Shown here: in pieces, positions 34,083 to 43,102 of the stretch
Position numbering within the stretch: position 1 is the stretch's first letter
Layout: every line of letters begins with the position of its first letter
Source of the DNA: Anastrepha obliqua
Taxonomy: Eukaryota > Arthropoda > Insecta > Diptera > Tephritidae
Reading direction: 5' to 3'
Length of the DNA stretch: 64,000 nt
Assembly (NCBI RefSeq): GCF_027943255.1
Contig: NC_072892.1
Location: 29,659,792-29,723,791, forward strand
Notes under the pieces: generated by a model
The model's database searches: none
Told to the model about the DNA's origin: nothing
The model's input: only the letters and a program-made list of their open reading frames with translations
Program-made: the position numbers and the translations under genes

Positions 34083-35200
34083 AGGTGTGTTAAAAAAATA
34101 AGGTGAATTTTCTTTCGATTATTATTTTTTTCTTATTATAATTTTTTTTTATGTTGGTACAGTCGTCTCGAAGATATGTACACGATTTCACGTGTTCAGC
34201 GATTTTTTGCTATCAGAAAAAATGGATCAAAGAAGTTGAGTAAAAAATGGAATTAAGTGCTAAAAACACTTGAAATGTGGTCATTGGCCTACGGTTAGAG
34301 TACTCTGAGTCAAAAAAATGTTAACAAAAGGTACAAGCTTTTCATAGACGGTCTAGAAGATGAGAATGACGACGCTCGCTCTGGACGCCCCAGCCCATCA
34401 ACAACCGATGAAAATGTTGAGAAAGTGAAGAAAATTGTTATGGAGACTCATCGAATCACAATTAGAGAAGTCGCTGAAGATATCGGCATATCGGTTGGCT
34501 CATGCCATGCAATCTTTTCGGAAATCTGTTGCAGCATGAAACGTGTTGCAGCGAAGTTCCTTCCAAAATTGCTGAATTTGGACCAAAAACAACGTCGCAT
34601 GGGCATCGCTCAGGAATTGTTGAATGGCGTCAGTGGTTTTGCTTAAAAGGGTCATAACTGGTGACGAATATTCAAATCGCTTTATGTCAGTAACTGACTT
34701 CAAATTTTGAAAATAGAAAAATTACATATCAAATTTAAGACAATATGAATTTGTATACATATATGTTAGTGTGTTGGTCTACAAACAATTTGTATTCTCT
34801 CTTTACTAAGGACTCGCATTGGAAATGGATTTCTTTTCAACAACGAACCATGGGTAAATGGTTATGACATCGAAACCAAAGCCCAGTCGTCCCAATAAAG
34901 AATCCAGCAGAGCCAAGACTAAAAGAAGCACGCCAAGTTCGATCAAATTTCAAGGTTTTGCTCACTGTTTTCTTCGATTACTCTGGCGCAGTGCATCAGA
35001 ATAATGCACCTGCTCGCTCACATTTGCTTGTGAGATATTATTTGGCCAAAAACAACACCGTTATCATGCCTCAGCTACCGTATTCACGACTATTTTCTGT
35101 TCCCAAGGTTGAAGAGACCCATGAAAGGACGGCGTTTTGCGACGATTGAGGAGATAAAAACCGAATCGCTGAGAGAGCTCAAGTATTATTATAATTTGTA
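34083..35200 (+). pseudogene. mariner pseudogene with 5' terminal repeat
   Basis: Starts with CGAGGTGTGTTAAAAAAATAAGG, a mariner-type end. Broken frames give DENVEKVKKIVMETHRITIREVAEDIGISVGSCHAIF (34400-34530), then KFLPKLLNLDQKQRRM and VITGDE (first catalytic aspartate). After about 170 bp of unrelated sequence come GYDIETKAQSS, KVLLTVFFDYSGAVH, HLLVRYYLA, and PMKGRRFATIEEIK near 35115. The order is full length, with an insertion after VTGDE and many frame breaks. Confidence 0.75.
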
Positions 35201-35206
35201 TTTTAT

Positions 35207-35307
35207 TCATCATCATCATCGGGCAGCTTTACAGGGCGGGGTGAGCTTTACCTTCGTTCACAATTCGTTTCCATGCATCTTAATCCTCGTTCAGCTCTCC
35301 AGTTTCT
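35207..35307 (-). mobile_element. RTE relic, 3' end (downstream part of a split copy)
   Basis: Read on the minus strand, the sequence joined across the younger insertion at 35320-39268 gives WFGQVLMDLRTLGVRNWRAE and ends in the microsatellite GATGATGATG before 35207. This is the C-terminus and 3' end of an RTE-like element. The other part is at 39281-39465. Confidence 0.7.
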
Positions 35308-35319
35308 AACACCCAGTGT
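35308..35319. repeat. Target-site duplication, left copy (AACACCCAGTGT)
   Basis: Identical to 39269-39280. In the RTE frame these bases encode T-L-G-V, so a single copy restores a continuous reading frame of the older element. Confidence 0.9.
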
Positions 35320-35368
35320 TGTTGTTGTTGTTTTTAACAGCGTAGCTAGCCCTGTCAGTGCAGGTATA

Positions 35369-38300
35369 TCATCTGTCGTCTTCGTCTAGCTCATCTAGGG
35401 GTAGGCCCAGGAAACATGCTGTTTCGACAGGTTGGGTCCAGAGGGAGAGGGGGGTTAGATGAGTCTGTTTGAGGGGGCATGTGAAGAGGTGGTTAGTGTC
35501 GTGCGGGGTCCCTTCACATGCCGGACATGTGTTTGGTATGTCGGGGTCAATTCTGGATAGGTAGGAGTTTAACCTGCTACAATATCCAGAACGTAATTGT
35601 GCCAATGTTACACGAGTCTCACGGGGAAGCTGGAGCTCTTCATCTGCAATAGGTGGTGGTTGGACTCCGATTACGGCATTCACAGGACGGGAGTTCATGA
35701 AGGTGGTAACGGTCTCCCGGTGAATGTCGTTTATTGACTGTCTGAATACTGTCCTGTCCAGTAGGTCTCGGTTAGTTTTGTCCTGGAGTTCGTCAGCGTA
35801 GTCGAGGAGATGTCTCCTGACGTGCCTGGGAGGCGGCTCGGGCTCAAGCAGGTGTCTGCAGGGGTGAAACCTGCGGTAACACCCCAGCAGGAACTGCTTG
35901 CTGAGCAATTTGTTGTGCTCCGCAACTGGGAGCATTTGTGCCTCGTTGTGCAGGTGTTGTATGGGTGACATCAGGAGGCACCCGGTTGCTGTCCGAATGG
36001 CGGTATTCTGACAAGTCTGCAGCTTTGTCCACTGCGAATCACTAGTACCAGGCGACCAGACAGGCGCAGCATAGTTTAGAACCGGCCGGCCAATTGCCTT
36101 AAATGTCGAAAGCAACAGTTCTTTGTCCTTGCCCCAAGTGCTGCCGGCCAGCGATTTGAGGACCTTGTTGCGATTTTGGACTTTAGTGGCAATTGCGGTT
36201 GTGTGCGCAGAGAAGGAGAGCAAGCTGTCAAAGGTTACACCCAAAATTTTGGGGTTATTCACAGTCGGAATTGGTGTGTCATCGACTTTTACCTTAAGGG
36301 ACAGCTTGACCTCCTTTGTCCAGGTGGTGAAAAGGGTCGCCGTGGACTTGGTGGGGGAAAGTTGGAGATTCCTCGCAGTGAAAAAGCGAGAAAGGTCGGC
36401 GAGGTAGTCGTTCACTTTGGAACACAGGCCATCGATGTCATTGCCCGACGCCATTATCGTGCAATCGTCAGCGTATGAGATCAGGGAAACTCCCGCTGGT
36501 GGTTGGGGGAGCTTCGAGATGTAGAAGTTAAAAAGCAAGGGTGAAAGGACACCACCCTGCGGTACGCCTTGCTTAATCTTCCTCTGCTTTGACATTTGAT
36601 CTCGAAAAATCACTGACGACTGCCGACCGCTCAGGTAGTTCGCGGACCACCTCTTCAGCCCTGGCGGGAGTGTCGACTGATAAATATCATCTAGTAGCGT
36701 GGAATGGCTGACTGTATCGAAAGCTTTCTTTAGGTCCAACGCTACTAGGACAGTCCTCTCGCAGGGGCGGTTTTGGTTAAGCCCGCGATTTATCTGGGCG
36801 TTTATGGCGGTGAGTGCCGTGGTGGTGCTGTGCACTCGTCGGAATCCGTGCTGATGTGGGGCTGGGGCCAGGTGTGTCGTGAAGAGTGGGAGTAGGAGGG
36901 CCTCAAGTGTCTTCACTACTGGGGAAAGGAGAGTTATCGGCCGATAAGACTCCCCTTGGTTGGCGGGTTTCCCAGGTTTCAATAGTGGGACCACTCTCCC
37001 TGCTTTCCACTTGTCAGGGATGATGAGAGTGGCCAGAGACAAATTGAAGACCCTTGTGAGATATCCTACTCCCAGGGGTCCCAGATGTTTCAGCATCAGC
37101 GCGTTAAGTCCGTCAGGGCCAATGGCTTTCGATGTTTTCGATTTGTTGATGGCCCCCTGAACCTCATCACCGGAGAAGGTAAGTGGCGCACTGTCGTTCG
37201 TCAGTTTGTGCAGCCTTCTGGTAACACGACGTTTGGTTCTGTCGCCCGGAGGATGCAGTGTGAACAGCCGGCTAAAATAGCTCGCGCATCGCTTCGGGTC
37301 CGACGAAGTACAACCGTTGAAGGTGATTGCCACCTTGTCGTTGTGTTTCGTCGGGTTCGACAGGGACCTAACGGTGGTCCAGAGCTTACCCACTCCGGAG
37401 GTGAGGTTACAAGTCTTCAAGTGCTCAACCCATTTAGTCCGCTTGTGTTGATCTACCAGTTGCCGGATCTCCAAATTGAGATCCCTTATGCGGGGATCCC
37501 CGGGATCGGCCTGGCGTAGGTGGTCACGCTCGGTTGCTAAACTGGCTGCTTCTGCTGGGAAGTGAGGACGTATGTCCTTATAACATCCAGCTGGGATGAA
37601 GCGAGCCGCAGCAGCAGTGAGCACCTTGCGGAATGCGCGTTCGCCAACGCGCACATCAGTGGGGATGGGAAGAGCGGCGAAGGTGTCCTCGGTGAATTCC
37701 GTGAAGCCGGCCCAATTAGCTTTTTTAAAGTTAAAATAGGACCGGTGATTCGCGGAAACGAAATCGGCAGGTCTCTCGATCGAGATGATAATGGGCAAGT
37801 GGTCTGATGCAAGCGATAGCATAGGTCGCCACGTTATGCTATTTATCAGACCAGCGCTAGCAATTGTTAGGTCAGGCGAGCTGCTGCAATTGCCCACTAC
37901 CCTGGTGGGGGCGTCGTCGTTTACTGTGCTGAATGTCGAGTCGTCTATCTGCTCTGCCAATTGCTGTCCCCTACGATCATTTGGCAGGCTTGAATGCCAA
38001 AGATCGTGATGCGCATTAAAGTCGCCTACTACCAATCGGTTTTCACCTCTGAGGAGCGCACCTATATCGGGGTGATATCCAGCCGGGCAGCAGGTGACAG
38101 GGGGTATATATATATTAAATATTTCGAGCTCGGAATCGCCTGACCGGACAGCTATGCCTTGACATTCTAAGGTGCTGTCCCTGCGGTCGGTTCCTTCATC
38201 GATAAGACGATACTGCACAGTGTGGTGGACTATAAACGCTAGGCCACCACCATTGTCTCGCTCGCGATCACGTCTGTGCACGTTATAGCCATCCCTGGTG

Positions 38301-38659
38301 ATCAGAGATGACCTAGCGTGCAACTTTGTTTCCTGGACCGCAGCTATCTTGATACTGTGCCGATTCATGAAGTCGACTATCTCGTCGACCTTACTCGTAA
38401 GTCCGTTGCAGTTTAGCTGGAGAAGCTTGAAGCTTCTCGGTGAGGTCAGTGTAATCCGGGGGGTGAGGGACGCGTGGTGTTGTCTGCGTTGGGCCTGCTG
38501 CGCAATCCACTGTGGCTGTTGCGGCCTGATGGTGGTGGGCGGCCGCGCCTCCGAGGGCGGTTGTGGGTGCAGAGCTCTGCAGCAGGGGGCAACGTAGGCA
38601 GTTGTCCACTCACGGGTGGTGCGCAGGCCGGAACATCTCCGAAAAATGGCACCAGCCAT
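35369..38659 (-). CDS. Retrotransposon ORF: APE endonuclease + reverse transcriptase + zinc knuckle
   Basis: An uninterrupted 1096-codon frame. Residues 1-27 are the second half of a PHD-like finger (CSGL...W...YVAPCC). The endonuclease spans about 77-295: LQLNCNG (80-86), QET (109-111), GDFNAHH (212-218) and SDHLPI (285-290), all expected catalytic residues. The RT spans about 500-780: YRPITLLS (572-579), LDLKKAFD (641-648), GVPQGGVLSPLLF (698-710) and YADD (729-732). The end has CX2CX8HX3C (1045-1061). The first methionine lies inside the zinc finger, so it is not the true start; the frame originally joined that of 38640-39228 and was cut off by one extra base near 38642-38646. Function: nicks the target and copies element RNA. 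Confidence 0.95.
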   Translation of the reverse strand: MAGAIFRRCSGLRTTREWTTAYVAPCCRALHPQPPSEARPPTTIRPQQPQWIAQQAQRRQHHASLTPRITLTSPRSFKLLQLNCNGLTSKVDEIVDFMNRHSIKIAAVQETKLHARSSLITRDGYNVHRRDRERDNGGGLAFIVHHTVQYRLIDEGTDRRDSTLECQGIAVRSGDSELEIFNIYIPPVTCCPAGYHPDIGALLRGENRLVVGDFNAHHDLWHSSLPNDRRGQQLAEQIDDSTFSTVNDDAPTRVVGNCSSSPDLTIASAGLINSITWRPMLSLASDHLPIIISIERPADFVSANHRSYFNFKKANWAGFTEFTEDTFAALPIPTDVRVGERAFRKVLTAAAARFIPAGCYKDIRPHFPAEAASLATERDHLRQADPGDPRIRDLNLEIRQLVDQHKRTKWVEHLKTCNLTSGVGKLWTTVRSLSNPTKHNDKVAITFNGCTSSDPKRCASYFSRLFTLHPPGDRTKRRVTRRLHKLTNDSAPLTFSGDEVQGAINKSKTSKAIGPDGLNALMLKHLGPLGVGYLTRVFNLSLATLIIPDKWKAGRVVPLLKPGKPANQGESYRPITLLSPVVKTLEALLLPLFTTHLAPAPHQHGFRRVHSTTTALTAINAQINRGLNQNRPCERTVLVALDLKKAFDTVSHSTLLDDIYQSTLPPGLKRWSANYLSGRQSSVIFRDQMSKQRKIKQGVPQGGVLSPLLFNFYISKLPQPPAGVSLISYADDCTIMASGNDIDGLCSKVNDYLADLSRFFTARNLQLSPTKSTATLFTTWTKEVKLSLKVKVDDTPIPTVNNPKILGVTFDSLLSFSAHTTAIATKVQNRNKVLKSLAGSTWGKDKELLLSTFKAIGRPVLNYAAPVWSPGTSDSQWTKLQTCQNTAIRTATGCLLMSPIQHLHNEAQMLPVAEHNKLLSKQFLLGCYRRFHPCRHLLEPEPPPRHVRRHLLDYADELQDKTNRDLLDRTVFRQSINDIHRETVTTFMNSRPVNAVIGVQPPPIADEELQLPRETRVTLAQLRSGYCSRLNSYLSRIDPDIPNTCPACEGTPHDTNHLFTCPLKQTHLTPLSLWTQPVETACFLGLPLDELDEDDR

Positions 38660-39228
38660 TGCAGGAATTGCACTGGACTGTTACCAGATTCCGAGGTATT
38701 ACGACCTGACACACGGAACAGACTGTGCGGGGGACCAGGAGCTGCTGGTTTGTCCCCGCACTGGGGTTGGAGCTGGAAGGGAGGGGAGGGGTTGAAGGGG
38801 AGTTGTGTTGCTCCGATAGGCTCCTCACCGTGGAGGTGTGGGTTGTGGTGGCGGTTGGTATTGCCGGCCTATCAGGGGGTGTGCTAGCCGTGGAGGCATC
38901 AGACGCTTGTTGGCGGGAGCAACACGTGGCCACATACCGTGTGGTCCACTCCCTGTGTGACTTAAGGCCTGAGCAGGTCTTAAGGTGGCTCCACCCGTTG
39001 CACTTATTGCACCTAACCGAGGTGGAGTTCGGGTGGAGCCGTTGATGGCAGACGCAGCAGTAGAATACCTCTGGCCCAGGGTTGGATTCAACTCCAGCCC
39101 TGAGGAGAAGTATTTGGAGCAGGTTTGCTGCGAGAGTTTGCTCCTGTGACGTAAGAGTTTGGTTGATATACGGTGCACTAGACAGGGCTAGTGTACTGGG
39201 GCGGCAGCCCTTGGTCGGGAAAAACCCG
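38640..39228 (-). CDS. ATG-less 5' part of the retrotransposon ORF: 2A-like motif and PHD-like fingers
   Basis: In sense the frame opens right after a TGA that is part of ribozyme helix P1 and runs without a stop, but holds no ATG before the fingers. It encodes SSAPYINQTLTSQEQ, then LLLRAGVESNPGP, then a first finger (CCVCHQRL...VRCNKCNGWSHLKTCSGL...YVATCC) and, after a proline/serine-rich linker, the start of a second (CSVCQVVI...VQCNSCNGWCHF). There the frame breaks; the rest of that finger is in the next frame. PHD-like fingers in non-LTR first ORFs are thought to bind nucleic acid or protein. The start codon is unknown; CTG near 39180 is a candidate. Confidence 0.75.
39072..39095 (-). other. 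2A-like ribosome-skipping motif GVESNPGP
   Basis: Codons GGA GTT GAA TCC AAC CCT GGG CCA read G-V-E-S-N-P-G-P, preceded by LLLRA. The 2A consensus is D-V/I-E-x-N-P-G-P with a hydrophobic run before it; here the first position is G, not D. Skipping would separate about 50 N-terminal residues from the zinc-finger/endonuclease/RT protein. Related motifs at the N-terminus of APE-type non-LTR elements are known. Confidence 0.65.
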
Positions 39229-39268
39229 AGTCATTCCGGTAACGTAGAACCGGCTGCCATGGGAATGA
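39203..39268 (-). ncRNA. Putative HDV-like self-cleaving ribozyme, 66 nt
   Basis: Sense pairing found by hand: P1 = TCATTCC (39268-39262) with GGAATGA (39237-39231), 7 of 7; P2 = GGCAGCC (39258-39252) with GGCTGCC (39209-39203), 7 of 7; P3 = GGT with ACC, loop TCTACGTT; P4 = TCGGG with CCCGA, loop TTTTT; J4/2 = CCAAG with a candidate catalytic C at 39214. The order P1, P2, P3, P1', P4, P2' is the HDV double pseudoknot. Its first nucleotide is exactly the element's 5' end set by the duplication. Weak points: the first pair is U-A rather than G-U, and P1.1 is not obvious. Confidence 0.75.
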
Positions 39269-39280
39269 AACACCCAGTGT
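39269..39280. repeat. Target-site duplication, right copy (AACACCCAGTGT)
   Basis: Exact 12-bp match to 35308-35319; it fixes the 5' end of the retrotransposon at 39268. Confidence 0.9.
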
Positions 39281-39465
39281 CCTCAGGTCCATTAGAACTT
39301 GTCCAAACCATGTTCTGGTGCTCTTTAGGCGCTACAGGTTTGAATGACATGATTGATATCTGGGGCGGTCTTCTCTCATGCGCGCCACCGCAGTCTTTGG
39401 GACTTGATGTATTTCACGATGGCCTCGCCATTGCATAGCTGCAGCTGGAAGGATGGTAATTGCGT
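39281..39465 (-). mobile_element. RTE relic, upstream part of the split copy
   Basis: Minus-strand reading gives GEAIVKYIKSQRLRW, then damaged sequence, then RTWFGQVLMDL running into the duplication. This is the C-terminal region of an RTE-like ORF and continues at 35307. A mariner element starts at 39472. Confidence 0.65.
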
Positions 39466-39471
39466 TTTATA

Positions 39472-40679
39472 TTGGGAGGTTGAATTAGTTTTAAAGGTTT
39501 TTTTTCAAAGATTTGGGGCTTTATTGTGAAAAAACGGTACAAAATATTTTATTCGAAGTATTGGCCATCGCTAGCTACAACTTTCGCCCATCTTTCGGGC
39601 AATTTCCGGATGCCGTTTCTCCAAAATTCTGGCCGCTGCTTGGCTATCCATGACTCAACCCATATTTTGGTAGCCTCGTACGAGGAGAACCGCTGGTCCG
39701 CCAAATCGAGACTCATATGCCGGAACAAATGATAATCGGAGGGAGCTATGTCTGGACTATACGGCGGGTGGGGTAACAAGCGTTCCAAGGTATTTTTTGA
39801 CAGGTTGAGCAACATGCGGCCGAGCGTTGTCATGTTGCAAAATAACCTTGTCGTGCCTTTCTACCGTTTCCGGCCGTTTTTCTTTCAATGCCCGGCTTAA
39901 ACGCATCAATTGCAGTCGGTAACGATCCCCCGTGATTGTTTCGCCCGGTTGGAGCAGCTCAAAATATACGACGCCGACCTGATCCCACCAAATGCAGAGC
40001 ATGATTTTCTTGCCGTGAATATTCTGCTTGGCCGTCGACGTTGATGCGTGGCCGGGCAAACCCCATGATTTTTTGCCTTTTGGGTTATCGTAGTGGATCC
40101 ATTTTTCGTCGCCAGTCACCACCCGATGCAAAAAACCCTTCCGATTTTGTCGCTCGATCAGCAATTCGCACGTAAAAAATCGCCTTTTAGACGCTTGCAA
40201 ACGGTTGATTTATCAACGCCCAATGATTCAGCAAGCTCTTCTTGGGTTTGGCACGAGTCCTCGTTTACCAATTCCCCCAATTCCGCGTCCTCGAACTTTT
40301 TGGGCTGGCCAAGACGCTCCTTGTCTCCGGTGTGAAAATCACCACTTTTGAATCGTCGAAACCAGTACTCACATGTTGAAATCGACGGAGTATGGTCTGG
40401 GTAGGCCTCCTGCAGCAATTCACGGGCTTGGGCTGTATTTTTTTTCAAATTGAAGCAGAAAAGCAAAGCTTCCTGCAAATTGCGTTTCGACGGCACGAAA
40501 GTTGACATACTCGGAGCACGAAAACACTGCGTTGTTTATACTTCAGCGAATTGACAGATACTGATACACAAAGCCTAGGGATGAGGCTTTGTCATGAATA
40601 TATATTCAGTATTGCCAACGCGACAAAGTGATAAATAGCGCCATCTGTGTGTCACCTTTAAAACTAATTCAACCTCCAA
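39472..40679 (-). mobile_element. mariner element (mauritiana-type) with both terminal repeats
   Basis: Terminal inverted repeats of about 27 bp: TTGGGAGGTTGAATTAGTTT on the left and, in reverse complement, TTGGAGGTTGAATTAGTTTT on the right; the left has one extra G. TA flanks both ends (39470-39471 and 40680-40681). Length 1.2 kb, a little below the usual 1.3 kb because of coding deletions. It inserted next to the RTE relic that hosts the large retrotransposon. Confidence 0.9.
39549..40508 (-). pseudogene. mariner transposase with two frame breaks
   Basis: Starts MSTFVPSKRNLQEALLFCFN at 40508; then CEYWFRRFKSGDF and TQEELAESLGVDKSTVCKRLK (DNA-binding domain). A deletion of about 20 codons with a frame change follows near 40170. 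Next come RRFFTCELLIERQNRKGFLHR, VVTGDEKWIHYDNPKGKKSW (first aspartate), LCIWWDQVGVVYFELLQPGE and LQHDNARPHVA (second). A second frame change near 39790 leads to PHPPYSPDIAPSDYHLFRHM (third aspartate), ending KLPERWAKVVASDGQYFE. All three catalytic aspartates remain; the breaks make it inactive. Confidence 0.9.
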
Positions 40680-40689
40680 TACCTTAAAT

Positions 40690-41420
40690 ATTTGTGTATG
40701 TAGGCTTGAGAATGATGTACAGTGCAGCAGGATATGACGCATGCTTAAGTTATTGGCGTTGCAGAAATTCCATATGAGTTGTGGACTACTTGCCGGGTGA
40801 CGCTCATGCGAGAGTCCCACGAAGATGGACAAATCATTTATCCATCCAGGCTGATACTATATAGTTGGAAGGAGAATTTCAAGGTAATGGAAATTACCTG
40901 CTTTATATTTGTTGTTTAGGTGACTTTTTAAGGTGTTCGAATATGTATTTTGTACCCAGCGAATTGAATGAATATAAGTAGGAATTTAAAGCAAGTTTTG
41001 TAGTCTAGTCCGCGAGCTCGTTACTTTGTATTACTCGTTACTGAGTGTTCAGATTCCTACATTAGTTTTACGTTTCCCGATGATTTTATTAGAAGTTGCT
41101 GGGTATTGATATATGGGACCCACATCATACATTTGAATTTTTTTGTAACTGTCAAAACTGAGAGGCCATCTGTGCATCTAATGAATTTTTTAATTTCTTT
41201 TATAGCCAGATTTACTGCTAAAAGTAGTCCGTGCAATTCAGTATCAAACAAAGCTGGCGTGATGGGTAATATGTCATGGGAAGGACCTCGTCCGATTGCA
41301 TTTATGACTGCGAATGGAACTCCGTTAAAAGTAATTTCTTTCACAATACCTGGATGAATTTTTTCTCATCTTCAAAATTTAGAAAATATAATGGAGGAAA
41401 AACTTTTCTAAACAGACAAA
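40690..41420 (-). pseudogene. Non-LTR retrotransposon RNase H and C-terminal relic
   Basis: Frame 41057-41344 reads EITFNGVPFAVINAIGRGP, then ITPALFDTELHGLLLAVNLAIKEI (RNase H glutamate region) and ending near the third aspartate position. Nearer the 3' end (40690-40800) a separate frame gives SHERHPASSPQLIWNFC and LSMRHILLHCTSFS, a decayed cysteine tail. Order and strand fit one I/LOA-type copy. Confidence 0.55.
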
Positions 41421-41429
41421 AAAAACAAA

Positions 41430-43100
41430 AAAAAGAAATCCGCAGTTTAAGTACCTACCATTCATTGGTACTACTTGGCAGTGGTATTTATCTAAAGATT
41501 ATTTTAAAATTTTTCTTATTTAGTATATTAGTATGCCTTTCTTTTGAAACTCCTTTGTAGCACCGTTTGCATTAAAGCCAGCCCTGCATTTAACCCGCTG
41601 GAATGCCAGAAATATTCTCGCATCAACTTGAGAATTTTCCGTACAATCGCCAAGTATTTAGTAGCAACAACAACAAACACCAGCTCAACATGCAAGCGAA
41701 AATTTCAACAATGAGAGTTCACTGAATCCATGTCCCTAAGGAGTCCATGCTACTAAGAACCTGGCATGACATAATAGTAAGATAAACGTTCTTGAAAAGT
41801 GTTACATGTGGTTATGTGTACTTACATTTATGTGCATGTGAGAGTGTCCCTCCATGTGCCAAAGTTGCTTTTAGTATTGGCCTCTATATTAACCACACCT
41901 AAGTTGGCTCGCTTGGGCTGGACTGGTAGTAAATAAAGTCCAACCCACGCAAGAGGTCTTCACACACCCCATCCATTTTCTTTCCGCCGCTGTATTAATA
42001 TGGTGACACTATATGAGCGATACGCAAATATTTCAAGTCAAGTCATTCACTGTAAGGATTTCATTATCCTTATCGTTGCGTTTGGCGCCGAAATGTGAAG
42101 TGACAATGTGAAGACGTCTGCGCTATTTGAAGTCCACAGCACCGGCCGCACACACGCTGTACGTGTCATCGTGCATACACATGCATGCATACGCACACAT
42201 ACCTACGAACGTACGTACGTATGCTTGAAGTGAAAATATTTGTTGTTTCAGTCGTGAAGTCAACTATCCACTAGGCGTCGTCTCGCTGACACTAGCAAAC
42301 ACGTCGCACATATGCTTTGGTCGGAGGTAAACTACTTTAATTAAAACAATTTCATTGTGCTTATTATCTTTAGCCACTCTTTACGCTGTTTACACTATTG
42401 TTATTGTCATGTGCGACTAGTTTATGACGTCTCCTGAGATACTTCAATGCCGCACCGGCTCAGCCACTCCTTCAATGAGCGTTTTTTTTTATTTATGTAA
42501 GCATTATTTGCATTTTCTCATGTTTTTCTTTGCCCAACCGAATGGCCAAAACAATTAAGACTTTACTCTATTCTTCATAAAAATTTGTATTTAGCCAAAT
42601 GAGTTTATGCATGAAAATACATATAATGACTAAATGTAGGTGTATGGCGGTGTACGCTACAAATTTACGAGACTCACTAAACGTACATACCTCTTTACGA
42701 GGTGCATTCCAAAGTAAACAGAAACTTTCTAAAGTAAAATGAACAAAACACCTTAAGACAATCCCGGTTTACAAATTTTCTTCCACTCCATATGAAGATT
42801 TGCATGTCGCATAAATTAGTTCACCAAAACCGCGTTAGCTTCGTTATTTTCGCGAGTTATTTAGTCACGATGTCGCAGTGGGCTGGTGAACAAATTGTGT
42901 TTGGAAACGAAACGTATTTCGGCAACTATTCGTGTCCAACTGCTTGACGTACATTTTGTTAATGTTAAGATATTTGACGTTTATTTCATGCCCCAAGTGA
43001 AGATTTTGTCTGTTCATGGGTGGGAAGGTTCCAGGCAAGAAGCTCGGTGGTCAACAGCCCATGACTGGGGTCAAGCAATACATTGGAAACAAATGAAAAT
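41430..43100. other. No gene recognised; mostly unique DNA
   Basis: Non-coding by inspection. A CACA/CGTACGTACGT tract at 42170-42225 and balanced composition at 42080-42320 recall regulatory DNA. The frame at 42886-43107 has no recognised motif. Confidence 0.45.
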
Positions 43101-43102
43101 AT

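Larger units (their letters stand above)
35320..39268 (-). mobile_element. Near-intact 3.95-kb non-LTR retrotransposon with 5' ribozyme and 2A-like motif
   Basis: Bounded by a 12-bp duplication. In sense (minus) order: a putative HDV-like ribozyme as the first 66 nt; an ATG-less frame with a 2A-like motif and two PHD-like zinc fingers; an APE-type endonuclease; reverse transcriptase; a C-terminal zinc knuckle; a 50-nt 3' UTR; and a 3' tail of TTAAAAACAACAACAAC type (35320-35339). It replicates by target-primed reverse transcription, inferred from the class. The endonuclease and RT are uninterrupted. Clade is within the Jockey/CR1 assemblage; I cannot place it further. A 970-bp 3' fragment of a related copy lies at 56070-57038. 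Confidence 0.9.

Noticed and set aside
36123..37812. Several plus-strand frames of 60-144 codons
   Set aside because: Antisense shadows of the retrotransposon RT/endonuclease frame at 35369-38659, which has all expected motifs.
38825..39178. 117-codon minus frame starting MHRISTKLLRHRSK as a separate ORF1
   Set aside because: The competing frame on the same strand encodes two cysteine-patterned fingers and the 2A-like motif, so the 117-codon frame is an out-of-frame overlap.
39190..39280. Simple multibranched hairpin (ACTGGG/CCCAGT outer stem)
   Set aside because: The outer stem uses the duplicated target bases, which are not part of the element; the HDV-like pairing inside explains the sequence better.
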